A stretch of 64,000 nucleotides of DNA from Palsa-504 sp963795795 (lineage in GTDB: Bacteria > Actinomycetota > Actinomycetes > Streptosporangiales > Streptosporangiaceae), in contig CAWCJS010000008.1 of assembly GCA_963795795.1 (NCBI GenBank), positions 62,001 to 126,000 on the forward strand. The letters are read 5' to 3'. The position numbers and the translations under genes are program-made. Every line of letters starts with the position of its first letter. Position 1 is the stretch's first letter. The notes beneath the pieces were generated by a model. The model had not been told where the DNA came from. It saw nothing but the letters and a program-made list of their open reading frames with translations, and did not search any database. This document shows positions 8,185 to 17,358 of this stretch, one piece after another.

Positions 8185-11100
8185 ATGACGGAGCTGAGCC
8201 TGGCGCTGCTGGGACCGCCCGTGGTCAAGCGTGACGGCGAGCCGGTCACCTTCGACACCAGGAAGGCCATCGCCCTGCTCGCGCTGCTGGCCGTCACGGG
8301 GCGCGAGCACAGCCGGGAGCAGCTGGCCGACCTGCTCTGGCCGGACGCGGACAGCGCCAAGGGGCGCGCCTCGCTGCGGCGCACCCTGTCGGTGACCGCC
8401 GCGGTGATGGGCACGGGCCTGACCATCACCCGGGCCGCCGTAACGCTCGAGCTTTCGGCGGTGCAGGTTGACGTGCGCGAGTTTTCTTCGCTCATCGCGC
8501 GGACGGACGCCGCGTCGCTGGAGCAAGCGGTCGCGCTGTACCGAGACGACTTCCTGGCCGGCTTTACCGTGCGCGGGTGTCCGGACTTCGAGGACTGGCA
8601 GTCGTCGGTGGCCGACGAGCTCAGGCAGTCGCTGGCCCGGGGCCTGCAGCGCCTGGTGGCGGCCTGCACCGCGGAGGGGGAACTCGAGCGGGCGACCGCG
8701 CACGCTCGCCGCTGGCTGTCGCTCGACGCCCTGCACGAGCCGGCGCACCAGGCCATCATCAGGCTGTACGGGTGGTCAGGCCAGCGTTCGGCGGCCATGC
8801 GGCAGTACCGCTCGCTGGTGCGGATCCTCGACCGTGACCTGGCCGTGCGGCCCCTGCCCGAGACGACGCGGCTGTACGAGGACGTGCGGGCCGACCGGCT
8901 CGGGCCCGCGCCCGCACGGTCGTCTGCGGTCCTGGCGGGCGCTCCTGCGGGTGCAGCTGGAGCCGACGTGGGTGCGGCGGCGGCGGTGGGGGCGGCGGCG
9001 GCCTCGGCGGGGGTGGCGGCCTCGGCGGGGGTGGCTGCGCTCGCGGTTTGGCCGCTGGTGGGGCGGGCCGACGAGCTGGCTCGCATGCGTGCAGCGTGGC
9101 GGGCGGCGGGGCGGCACGGGCGGGTCGTGGCGATCGAGGGCCAGATCGGTATCGGGAAGACGCGGCTGATCACGGAATTCCGGACCGAGGCGGCTCAGGC
9201 CGGGGGCGGCGTGGTGCTGGCGGTCCGGGGTCACGACGGGGAGACCGCGCTGCCCTTCGTGCTGGCCTCCGACCTGCTGCGGACCGCGCTCGCGGTCCGT
9301 CCCGACCTGCCCGCGGTGCTCCCGGCGCATACCGCCGCAATGGCCGGACGCCTGGTGCCGGCGCTGGCCTCGGCACACCCCGACTCGATCGCCCCGGCGC
9401 TGGACAGCCCGGTGGCCGTGACCAGGCTGTACGCGGCGATCGCCGATACGCTGCTGGCCGCGACCGCCACCGCTGCGGACGGGGCCGCCGACGCTCCGCG
9501 CCGGGCCGGCGGCGCTCCGGGCGGTCAGGGTTCCCGGCCGGCCGGCGTGGTGGTGGTCGAGGATGTGCACTTTGCCGACAGCTCCTCGCTCGGGCTGCTC
9601 GCCTATCTGGTGCGACGGCTCAATGATTGGCCGCTGCTACTGGTGCTGAGCTGGCAGCCGGAGCATGCGGGGCGGCTGCGGGGGCTGCGCACCGCGCTCG
9701 TCGAGGCGGATGAGCAGTCGTTCGGCGAGACGATCGAGCCGGGTCTGCTCGGCCCGGAGGCGATCGGCGTGCTCCTGGATCTGGACGGGATGCCGCGGGT
9801 CGACGTGGACCGACTGATGGCCGAAACCCGCGGGCTGCCGATGCTGGTCAAGGAGTACGTCGAGGCCCTGCGTTCGGTAGAGCAGGCCGACGGTACCGAG
9901 GCGGCCGACGGTCCCGCGGCGGGGACCGGCGGTCCCGTCCTTGGCGCCCAGGGCGACTGGTGGCCGCCCGCCAGCGTCAGGGACCTGCTGCGAGCCAGGC
10001 TGCAGGCGGCCAGCGAGCCGACCAGGCAAATGCTGACGGCCGCCGCCGTACTCGGCAGCGATAACGACGCGGATCTGCTGCGGGCGGTCAGCGGCCGGGG
10101 CGAAGACGAGATTGTCGAGGCGATCGACGAGGCGCTGGCGCGCTCGCTGCTGACCGAGACGGCCCCGCTGGCGGCCGGGTCCGCGCCCTCCTACGGGTTC
10201 CCTTACGAGGCGCTGCGCAAGACGGCGTACGAATCGGCGACGCTGGCCCGGCGCCGGCTGCTGCACGGCCGGGCCGCGGACATCCTGACCCGCAGGTACG
10301 AGCGGGACCCCGCCGCCACCCGGGCCGCGACGGTGGCCGACCACCTACAGCTCGCGGGGCGCGATGCCGACGCGGCGCAGTGGTGGTGGCGGGCCGCCGA
10401 GGTGGCCCGCGAGTTGTACGCGCACACCGAGGCGCACGCGCACCTGGTCCGGGCCCTGGCGCTCGGCTACCCGCAGCTGCCCGGGCGGATCGCGCTCGGC
10501 GAGGTGCTCGTGGTGCTCGGCCGGTACCGTGAGGCCCTGGCCGAGTTCGAGACCGCCGCGGCCCTGGCGGGCGGCGAGGGTTCGGGCCGCGGGAACGGTT
10601 ACGACCACTCTGATCGGGGCGATCGCGCCGTGCAGGCCAGCATCGAGCACAAGCTGGCCGACGTACACCACCGGCTGGGCGACTGGGACCTGGCCGAAGC
10701 CCATCTGGCCGTGGTCACCGAACTGGTCGCCGACGCCGAGCCCGGGCGACTGGCCCGGGCGGAGGCGGACCGGGCCGTGGTCGCGTACCGCCGGGGTGAC
10801 GCTGAGCAGGCGGCGGCGTTCGGCCAGGCCGCGCTCTCCTACGCCAAGGCGGCCGCCGATCCCGGCGCGACCGCCCAGGCCCTCAACGTGCTGGGCATGC
10901 TCGCCGCGCGGGCCGGGGACACCGGGGCGGCGGAAACCTACCTGCGGGACAGCCTGGCCGAGGCCCGCCGCCGGCCCGAGCCGGGCGCGGGCGCTCCGGG
11001 CCCGGGCCTCGCCGGGCCGCTGACCGCTCCGCTGGGCGTGGCGGTGGCGGCGCTGAACAACCTGGCCAGGCTCCTGGCCGAGACGGGCCGCGGCGGCGAG

Positions 11101-11316
11101 GCGCTGGAGGTCGCGGCGCAAGCGCTCGAACTCGGCAGCGAACTCGGCGACCAGCACCGCGTGGCGGCCCTGCACACCAACCTGGCCGACCTGCTGCACG
11201 CGGCGGGCCAGGGCGAGGCCGCGATAGCACACCTGAAGGAGGCGGCCAGGCGGTTCGCCGCGGTCGACGTGGGCGATGCTCCCCGGCCTGAGATCTGGAC
11301 GCTCGTCGAGTGGTAG
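8185..11316 (+). CDS. SARP/BTAD-family regulator with ATPase and TPR domains
   Basis: A 1043-aa large regulator of the AfsR/LuxR-like class. ATG 8185 has AAGGGAGG 5 nt upstream. Residues 1-95 form the winged-helix DNA-binding part and 100-250 the BTAD domain with its helical repeats. An Ala/Gly linker (about 262-290) follows, then an AAA-type ATPase with P-loop GQIGIGKT (Lys325) and a Walker B VVVVEDVHFAD. The C-terminal 400 residues are TPR-like helices. Such proteins activate secondary-metabolism or development genes in an ATP-dependent manner, but no biosynthetic cluster is seen here. The 3' end faces the methyltransferase gene. Confidence 0.88.
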   Translation: MTELSLALLGPPVVKRDGEPVTFDTRKAIALLALLAVTGREHSREQLADLLWPDADSAKGRASLRRTLSVTAAVMGTGLTITRAAVTLELSAVQVDVREFSSLIARTDAASLEQAVALYRDDFLAGFTVRGCPDFEDWQSSVADELRQSLARGLQRLVAACTAEGELERATAHARRWLSLDALHEPAHQAIIRLYGWSGQRSAAMRQYRSLVRILDRDLAVRPLPETTRLYEDVRADRLGPAPARSSAVLAGAPAGAAGADVGAAAAVGAAAASAGVAASAGVAALAVWPLVGRADELARMRAAWRAAGRHGRVVAIEGQIGIGKTRLITEFRTEAAQAGGGVVLAVRGHDGETALPFVLASDLLRTALAVRPDLPAVLPAHTAAMAGRLVPALASAHPDSIAPALDSPVAVTRLYAAIADTLLAATATAADGAADAPRRAGGAPGGQGSRPAGVVVVEDVHFADSSSLGLLAYLVRRLNDWPLLLVLSWQPEHAGRLRGLRTALVEADEQSFGETIEPGLLGPEAIGVLLDLDGMPRVDVDRLMAETRGLPMLVKEYVEALRSVEQADGTEAADGPAAGTGGPVLGAQGDWWPPASVRDLLRARLQAASEPTRQMLTAAAVLGSDNDADLLRAVSGRGEDEIVEAIDEALARSLLTETAPLAAGSAPSYGFPYEALRKTAYESATLARRRLLHGRAADILTRRYERDPAATRAATVADHLQLAGRDADAAQWWWRAAEVARELYAHTEAHAHLVRALALGYPQLPGRIALGEVLVVLGRYREALAEFETAAALAGGEGSGRGNGYDHSDRGDRAVQASIEHKLADVHHRLGDWDLAEAHLAVVTELVADAEPGRLARAEADRAVVAYRRGDAEQAAAFGQAALSYAKAAADPGATAQALNVLGMLAARAGDTGAAETYLRDSLAEARRRPEPGAGAPGPGLAGPLTAPLGVAVAALNNLARLLAETGRGGEALEVAAQALELGSELGDQHRVAALHTNLADLLHAAGQGEAAIAHLKEAARRFAAVDVGDAPRPEIWTLVEW

Positions 11317-12221
11317 CGATCGGCAGCTAATACTGCACGGCACTTATGAGCTCGGCGTAAATCATGCTCCGGTTTGCGGCCCCAGGTCAGGAAGAGCAGG
11401 CCGGATATCACGATCGTATGAGGGTCCTGCAGATGAGCCCGGGCTGCTGCGTCCAGCTCGTCGAGTTCGGCGGCCCTGGCCAGGCCCATCTCGAGCACCT
11501 GCGGCCGCATGGCGCGGACCAGGTCGGGGCGGATAGTCCGGCGCGAGTTGCCGGGCTGGTACATCTGCACCCTGGCTTCTACCCGGACATCGTCAAGTCC
11601 CGCCTGGCGGAAGAGCTCCGGTACCCGCCGGCCGATCCACGGGTCGGCGCCGTTGCGGCGGAAGGCCACCGTGAAGATGTCGCAGAGCCGGTCGAAGGCC
11701 GGGTGGCCCGGGTGGCACAGGCCATGCTCGGTGTCGGGTTCCGTGGACGCTACCCAGCCGCCGGGCCGGGCCAGCCGCACCATCTCGGCGGCTGCGCCGG
11801 CGGGGTCGGGGAGGTTGACCAGCAGCGTGCGGGCGTGTACCAGGTCAAAGGAGTCAGGTGGCAGTCCGGTCCGCCTGGCGTCTGCGGTCATGACCTGCAC
11901 GCCGCTCAGCCTCCGCCCGGCGGCGAACTCGGCGGCCATGGCGGTATGCGCCGGGTCGGCGTCCAGGCCGACAACCCGGCCTCCCGGTGCGACCCGCTCG
12001 GCCAGCAGGTCCAGGATGCCGCGCGGGCCGCAGCCCAGATCGATCACGGCCTGTCCCGGCTGCAGGCCAACCCGGTCCAGCAGGTAAGCGCTGTCGGGGG
12101 CCAGTTCGTCAGCCTGACGCTGCAGCCGGGCGCTCTCGCCTGGGCTGCTGCCCAGCGCGTAGACGGCGTTCGGGTCCTGACCCGGTGTCGTGCCCGAAGC
12201 CGGGCGGACAGATTCGGCCAT
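10938..12221 (-). CDS. Class I SAM-dependent methyltransferase with antisense C-terminal run-on
   Basis: The first 285 residues are a normal Rossmann methyltransferase: VIDLGCGPRG (SAM motif I), VGLDAD, DSFDLVHARTLLVNL, LARPGGW and the usual ending LLFLTWGRKP. The open frame then continues for about 140 Arg/Ser/Ala-rich residues. Of these, 379 bp are antisense to the SARP gene, so this tail is very unlikely to be real. Shifting frame by one base near 11378 gives a short tail ending MIYAELISAVQY with a stop at 11327, just beyond the SARP stop. The true gene is therefore probably about 11327-12221. The substrate is unknown. Confidence 0.75.
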   Translation of the reverse strand: MAESVRPASGTTPGQDPNAVYALGSSPGESARLQRQADELAPDSAYLLDRVGLQPGQAVIDLGCGPRGILDLLAERVAPGGRVVGLDADPAHTAMAAEFAAGRRLSGVQVMTADARRTGLPPDSFDLVHARTLLVNLPDPAGAAAEMVRLARPGGWVASTEPDTEHGLCHPGHPAFDRLCDIFTVAFRRNGADPWIGRRVPELFRQAGLDDVRVEARVQMYQPGNSRRTIRPDLVRAMRPQVLEMGLARAAELDELDAAARAHLQDPHTIVISGLLFLTWGRKPEHDLRRAHKCRAVLAADRYHSTSVQISGRGASPTSTAANRLAASFRCAIAASPWPAACSRSARLVCRAATRCWSPSSLPSSSACAATSSASPPRPVSARSLARLFSAATATPSGAVSGPARPGPGAPAPGSGRRRASARLSRR

Positions 12222-12309
12222 GCTGCACCACCTCGCGACCAGGCTCGCCTGGCAACACGCTACATCAGCGTGCCGCGCTCGGCCCCCATGACGGGGCGCC
12301 CGACGGCGG

Positions 12310-12868
12310 TCAGGCCGAGTGCCGCTCCAGGGCGGTGCGGAGGGCGGCCATACCCCGGGCGGTGTGACTCTTCACCGCGCCGCGGCTGATCCCCATCGCA
12401 TCCGCAATCTCCGCCTCAGACAAATCCGCATAGTAACGCAACACAATCGCCTCGCGCTGCCGGGCCGTCAGCCTCTGCAGGGCGGCCACCACCGCGTCCC
12501 GCTGCAACGAGATCAGCGCCCCATGCTCCGCACTCGGCATGTCAGGCGGCGCATGCCTCCAGGTGCTTCTCCACCACCATCTGATGCCGCAGCACCGACC
12601 GAGACCGGTTCACCACTACCTGCCGCATATACGCCAGCGCGTTCTCCGCATCCCGCAGCCGCTGCCACGCATCATTCATGGACACGAACGCGTCCTGCAC
12701 CACCTCCTCCGCCGTCGGCACATCCCGCACCAGCATCCAGGCCGCACGGACCAGCCTGCGGTAATGCAACGTATACAACTCGGTGAAGTAGGCCTCTGCG
12801 GTCCAGGCCGCACCGGAAAGCAGATCATCCTCGTGCGGGCTGTTTATCCTGCGGGTGGCGGGTGCCAT
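12310..12868 (-). pseudogene. SigE-family ECF RNA polymerase sigma factor, split by a frameshift
   Basis: Region 2 (FTELYTLHYRRLVRAAW, ending VVEKHLEA) is read from ATG 12868, which has GGAAGGAG 7 nt upstream, and stops at 12542. Region 4 (LTARQREAIVLRYYADLSE, then EIADAMGISRGAVKSHTARG) continues in another frame to 12310. Removing one base near 12556 fuses them through HAPPDMPSAEHG into one protein of about 185 aa, the usual size. The two halves cannot work as separate proteins, so either the gene is broken or the sequence has an indel. I see no anti-sigma gene next to it. Target genes are unknown. Confidence 0.82.
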
Positions 12869-13070
12869 GACAGTGCTCCTTCCTGGAGCCTGGCCATCGC
12901 GACCCGAGAGATGGGGGAAAACGCCCGCTCCGCCCGGCTTCGAATTCCGGGCGGAGCGGCCCGCCCCATGCGATGGCCAGGGTGGAAATGACCAACTGTC
13001 GTAAGGGTGCCGGATGTCAAGCCGGGAGTCAGTCACGCGCCTGACAGGGCTGGTGTCAGCTTGCCGACAC

Positions 13071-13741
13071 CTAAATCCCGGAAAACCGGTTCAAGGCGGC
13101 CGCCTGCGTCACGGTCACGGTGCGGCCGCTGACCTGGATCCAGCCGCGTCGCTCGAAGCCGCGCATCGCGGCGTTGACGCTTTGCCGGCTTCCCCGGCCT
13201 GATGGGCGAGCTCTTCCTGGCTCAGCATGGGCCGGATCACGTCGTCCTCGCCCCGCGGCTGACTGAGCAGCACCTTTGCCACCCGTCGCGGCAGGTCAAG
13301 GAACACCAGGTCCGACGCCGCCTCGGTGAGCCGGCGCAACATGGCCGCGACGGACCGCAGCAGCGCCTGCGCGACGGTCGGCACCCGCAGGGCGAGGTCC
13401 AGGATCATCTCCCGCGGTATAAGGAGCAGGCGGCATTCCTCCAGGGCCTCGCAGTCGGCCGAGCGGGGACCGCCATCGGCCACCCCGAGCTCGCCGAACA
13501 TAGTGCCTGGACCCAGAACGGTCAGGGTGAGCTCGCCGCCGTCCGCGGATCTGACCGCCACCTTGACGCGGCCGGAGACGACCACCATCACGGTCTCTCC
13601 CGGGTCACCGGCGGTGAAGACGACCTGGCCGCGGCGGAAGGTCCGGACCCGAGATCCGGCGGCCAGAACCTCGAGTTCGGTGGCCGGAGCCGTACTGAGC
13701 AAATCGGTTCCGCGCAGGATGCCGGCGAGGTCCGTGGTCAC
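13071..13741 (-). pseudogene. Crp/Fnr-family regulator, frameshifted inside the DNA-binding domain
   Basis: The frame from 13741 encodes an N-terminal cyclic-nucleotide-binding beta barrel (GDPGETVMVVVSGRVKV, GTMFGELG), the dimerisation helix and the start of the helix-turn-helix (MLSQEELAHQAG). It then runs into Ala/Ser-rich residues and stops at 13115. One extra G in the CCCC run (plus strand 13192-13195) would continue it as GSRQSVNAAMRGFERRGW and IQVSGRTVTV to a stop at 13071. This matches the family's recognition helix and wing. As read, it would not bind DNA. No recognisable ligand or target. Confidence 0.82.
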
Positions 13742-13831
13742 CGCCGACCACCACCGCTGCGCTCGGCCACGGTGTCAGCTGCCACGGCACATCACATTAC
13801 TCGCGCCCGGCGGCTACCGCTGCAGCGCGGC

Positions 13832-15379
13832 CTACAGCGAGAGGGTCAGCAGGACCGTGACGGTTTGCCCGCCGGGGTTGATCGTAAGCGTCGTGTCTAT
13901 CGCGATCAGGCTGGTCGCGGTCACCGTGATGGTCACGCGGCCGCCCGCCGCGATCGAGCCTGACGTGGGCGAAACGGTGAGCTGGCCGCCTCCGCCGGAT
14001 ATCGAGTAGCTGCTGACGGGGCCGCCCTGGGCGGTGAGCGTGAACGTGCCGGTCGGCAGGCCGGTGACGGCCACCAGCTTGAGCTGGGACAGCGACACGA
14101 GCAGGCTGCCCTGGACGACGACCGACGGGGAGGCCTGCGCGGACTGGGACGGCGACGGCGCAGATTCCGTGGCGGATGCGGTGGCCGCGGCGCTGCTGCT
14201 GCTGGCCGTGGCGGCGGGCTGCTGCGCGGTGGCGGCCGCCGCGGGCGCGGACCGGCTGCCGTTCCCGGCCGCGGATGCGCCCTGGCCCGGGACCGGTGAG
14301 GCGTGATGATGCGGGGACGACGGGGTCCCCGCGGCGGGCGAGGCCGATGTGAGCGATGTGGGCGCGACGACGGCGGGTCCGGCCGCGCCGGGTCCGGATG
14401 CCGAGCCGCCGCCGTGGTGGGGAACGGTGAAGATCAGCAGTGCGCCGACCCCCACCGCGGCCGCCGTGGCGGTGCCGGCCGCGACCGCGTGCGAATGGTG
14501 CAGGACCCGGTGCCAGGCCGGAGGGGCGGGCGGCCTGACCGACTTGGGGAATCCGTTCGGGCCGAACGGGCCAGCCCGGCCGACGACGGTCGCCCGGTGC
14601 ACCTGCCCGGCCAGCGTGTGGTCGGCGCAGATCCGCAGGACCCGCTCGCGGAACCCCGGCATGAGCGTGGCCAGCGGCAGCACGCCGACGAACAGCGCCG
14701 GGCTTAGCTCGCGGCGCTTGCGTTCGCCGCAGATCTTGCACCGCTCGATGTGCCGGCTGACCCGCTTGCGCACCAGCACGTTCATCTGCCCGTCCCACCC
14801 GGCCAGGGCGGCGTCGAGCTCCGCGCATGCCTCCCGCCCGGTACGCGCCACCACCAGGGCGCCCAGGGATCGCTCCAGCTGGCTGCGGGCGCGAGACAGC
14901 AGCGCGTGCGCATGGTTGCGGTTCACCCCGAGCGCGTCCGCGAGGTCGTCCCCATCCAGTTCGTGCAGCAGGCTCAGCTCGATGACGTCCCGCTCACCGC
15001 GGTTCAGCCCATCGATCGCGGCCATGATCAGTTCGCGCAGTTCCTCCTGCTCGGCGGCGTCGCCGACGTCAGGCGCTTCGGTTGGCGTGTCGACGGCTTC
15101 GTCCAGCGGGGCCGTGGCCTCCCCGGAGCGCAGGCGGCGGAGGCACTCGTTGCGGGCGACCGCGTACAGCCACGGGCGGAGCTTGCCGGGGTCCCTGAGC
15201 GCGCCGAGCTTTGAGGTCGCGATGAGGAAGGTGTCCTGCACGACGTCGGCGGCGTCCTCGGGCTCGCGCAGCAGGGAACGGCAGTAGGCGTAGAGCGCAA
15301 CCGCGTACCGGTCGTAGGCCGCGGCGATTCCTTCGGGGTCGCCAGCCACGATCGCGGCGACAACCTCAGGGTCCTCCAT
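13832..15379 (-). CDS. ECF sigma factor fused to zinc-finger, TM and extracytoplasmic domain
   Basis: A 515-aa protein whose N-terminus is a complete ECF sigma factor: region 2 (AAYDRYAVALYAYCRSLL, VVQDTFL) at about 15-90 and region 4 (LNRGERDVIELSLLHELDG, then GVNRNHAHALLSRA) at about 120-175. It is followed by an anti-sigma-like zinc site with His210, Cys214 and Cys217, a TM helix near 300-322, a Ser/Ala/Pro-rich stretch, and a C-terminal beta domain with TVSPTSGSIAAGGRVTITV. Fused ECF groups with C-terminal membrane extensions are known in actinobacteria. Here sigma factor, anchor and sensor appear to be one chain. Release by proteolysis is inferred, not shown. Confidence 0.85.
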   Translation of the reverse strand: MEDPEVVAAIVAGDPEGIAAAYDRYAVALYAYCRSLLREPEDAADVVQDTFLIATSKLGALRDPGKLRPWLYAVARNECLRRLRSGEATAPLDEAVDTPTEAPDVGDAAEQEELRELIMAAIDGLNRGERDVIELSLLHELDGDDLADALGVNRNHAHALLSRARSQLERSLGALVVARTGREACAELDAALAGWDGQMNVLVRKRVSRHIERCKICGERKRRELSPALFVGVLPLATLMPGFRERVLRICADHTLAGQVHRATVVGRAGPFGPNGFPKSVRPPAPPAWHRVLHHSHAVAAGTATAAAVGVGALLIFTVPHHGGGSASGPGAAGPAVVAPTSLTSASPAAGTPSSPHHHASPVPGQGASAAGNGSRSAPAAAATAQQPAATASSSSAAATASATESAPSPSQSAQASPSVVVQGSLLVSLSQLKLVAVTGLPTGTFTLTAQGGPVSSYSISGGGGQLTVSPTSGSIAAGGRVTITVTATSLIAIDTTLTINPGGQTVTVLLTLSL

Positions 15380-15384
15380 GCCGA

Positions 15385-16656
15385 TTACCGTAGTTGGCCC
15401 GCTACCCGCTGGTCAGCGATAACGCATAATGACTCAGCCGCGCCCGAACCATGACGACCGGCCGCCCGACCAGCCCGTTTCGCATGTCGCGATAAGTCCG
15501 AACAATTGCCCCGCGTGGCGCTGGCCCATTCGGCGATGAGCGTGACGAGCCCGGTCACCCGGTTGACCCCCGCCGCGGCGGAGCGGTCCTGGCCGTACGA
15601 GGACGGGCCGAGGTCATCGCGGACGGCCCGGCTCACCCACCACGGGCCGAACCAGCTGTACTTGGCGGCGCCGCAGGCGGCGATGGCGGCGCGGGCGGAA
15701 TCGGCGGAGCCCGGCCAGCCCGCGTCGCGCAGGCCGCGCAGGTACCCGTCGGTGACGGATTCGGCGATCTCGGGCAGGAGCGCCACGTCCATGAGCCCGT
15801 CGCTGCAGCTGTCCAGGATCAGGTTGGCGGCATCCTCGCCGATGGCACCCTCGCCGACGAACGACCAGTCGAACAAGACCGATGCGCCCGTGTCGTCGAT
15901 CAGGTTGGCCGGCCAGACGTCGAGATGGCACAGGGTCCGCTCGGCCGCCTGCGCGGCGTCAAGGGCCTCCTGCGGACTGGCCCAGAGCCGCTGCAGTTCG
16001 CGGCGGACCCAGGCCGGCCAGACGGCCAGGCTCGGGTGGTCCCAGTCGGCGGCCTCGACGCTGACCCGCCGCGGCGGCCCTTCCGCGAGGTACTGCGCTA
16101 GCCAGCGGCGCGACAGCCACGGCGTGTCGGGCACCCGGCCGACCCAGCGGGCCTGCGCCGCGCCAAGCTCATAGGCGAAGCGGGCCAGGCGCGGCACCGG
16201 CCAGTCGAAGCCCGCCGTCCCGCTGACGTCGGCCAGCCACAGCTCGACCCCGCCGTCGGCGCGCGGGCTGGCCGCCAGCAGGGCCGGGGCCGCGATGCCC
16301 GCGCTGGCGTAGGCGGTCGCGGCCAGGTGAGTCTCGTAAGCCAGCGACTCGCGCCGCCAGTAGTTCCAGTGCGTAGGGTCGTCGCCGGTCGGGAACGACT
16401 TCGCCGGGTCCGGCGAGGCGGGCAGCCTCGCCACCTTGAGGACGGCCGACCCGGCCGCACCCAGGACCCGCCAGATCCCCCCGGTGGCCGCGTTGCCGAG
16501 CCCGTGCCGCAGAGGCTCAACGGCCCGCACCTCCCCCAGGGCGCCCGGTACCTCGGCGCAGATCACCTCGGTACCGTCGGCTGTTTCGAGCCGAGTGCCT
16601 TGCTGGGTTCGCGTGCGGGCCGTTACCTGACTGATCCCGTTCGCATGCTGCGGCAC
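15385..16656 (-). CDS. Aminoglycoside phosphotransferase-like (APH family) protein
   Basis: A 423-aa kinase-fold phosphotransferase. The catalytic loop reads CHLDVWPANLI (His-x-Asp with the metal-binding Asn) and the DFG-like strand is VLFDWSFVGEG. A Lys in VLKVARL fits the ATP-binding position. The family includes antibiotic, choline and maltose kinases; sequence alone does not tell which. It ends 5 bp before the start of the membrane ECF sigma gene on the same strand, so the two may form one transcript. The last 40 residues are Arg/Ala-rich and weakly conserved in appearance. Confidence 0.75.
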   Translation of the reverse strand: MPQHANGISQVTARTRTQQGTRLETADGTEVICAEVPGALGEVRAVEPLRHGLGNAATGGIWRVLGAAGSAVLKVARLPASPDPAKSFPTGDDPTHWNYWRRESLAYETHLAATAYASAGIAAPALLAASPRADGGVELWLADVSGTAGFDWPVPRLARFAYELGAAQARWVGRVPDTPWLSRRWLAQYLAEGPPRRVSVEAADWDHPSLAVWPAWVRRELQRLWASPQEALDAAQAAERTLCHLDVWPANLIDDTGASVLFDWSFVGEGAIGEDAANLILDSCSDGLMDVALLPEIAESVTDGYLRGLRDAGWPGSADSARAAIAACGAAKYSWFGPWWVSRAVRDDLGPSSYGQDRSAAAGVNRVTGLVTLIAEWASATRGNCSDLSRHAKRAGRAAGRHGSGAAESLCVIADQRVAGQLR

Positions 16657-16692
16657 CCGCTCACGGTAGCCGAGAACCGCCGCGCCGGAAGG

Positions 16693-17244
16693 TCAGCTGG
16701 CAAGCACCTTGTTCGGGTCGTGCACGACCACGGTGCCCGCGACCATGTCGTGCAGGCTCCTGCGGTCCTGGCTCGTCATCATGAGGACGAACGAGGTGAT
16801 CTCGGTGATGGGGCCCAAGATGCCGTCGAGTAGGCGCCCGATTACCTCACGCAGCGCCATCCGCCCGAAGCCCGGCACGCTCTGGGTTTCCGGTCGCCAG
16901 CACCGCATCCCCAGCACCTGGAGGGCGGGAGTCTGGCCCTTGCGCCAGGCGATGAGACCCCAGACTATGTAGCCGATTCCGAGGGTGATGACTGCGAGCG
17001 GAATGGCGAGGAAGTAGGCGCCGATGCGGCGGCCGGTACCGGCGAGCTCGACGCCATCCGGCAGGGCAAGACCGGACCGCTGGTCGATGTGCGTCCCCGT
17101 CGGCAATGGCTGCCCGACAATTTGACCGTAGCCGTACCCGTATTCGGATCCCTGCGCGGGAACGGGCGGCGCCTGCGGAAACGAGGGCATCGTCGGCGAC
17201 GCGATAGCGTCCGGCCCGGTCGCTGATTGATATGGCTCTGACAT
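16693..17244 (-). CDS. RDD-family membrane protein
   Basis: A 183-aa protein. Residues 1-70 are a Pro/Gly/Tyr-rich cytoplasmic leader. The RDD-type domain follows, with the first helix near GRRIGAYFLAIPLAVI, the loop WRKGQTPALQVLGMRCW typical of the family, a second helix around ILGPITEITSFVLMM, and SQDRRSLHDMVAGTVVV at the end. RDD proteins are small polytopic membrane proteins; some act in ion or solute transport, but this member has no assigned role. It has an AT-rich upstream region and no clear ribosome site. Confidence 0.85.
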   Translation of the reverse strand: MSEPYQSATGPDAIASPTMPSFPQAPPVPAQGSEYGYGYGQIVGQPLPTGTHIDQRSGLALPDGVELAGTGRRIGAYFLAIPLAVITLGIGYIVWGLIAWRKGQTPALQVLGMRCWRPETQSVPGFGRMALREVIGRLLDGILGPITEITSFVLMMTSQDRRSLHDMVAGTVVVHDPNKVLAS

Positions 17245-17358
17245 GAACCAAAGAATAATTCAACGGTGAGATTATGTGAACCCATTGCGTTTGGAAATTA
17301 TGCCGGTGTCATTGCTCCAATTATGGATTAAATAGGAAATACGCGATCATTAACCGGC
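17245..17358 (-). promoter_or_regulatory. AT-rich intergenic region
   Basis: A 114-bp block of unusually low GC for this window lies between the RDD gene start and the STAND gene end. It probably holds the RDD promoter. No exact -35/-10 pair stands out. Confidence 0.35.

Noticed and set aside
10364..11023. 219-codon frame inside the SARP gene
   Set aside because: Trp/Arg/Pro-rich out-of-frame reading of the TPR region.
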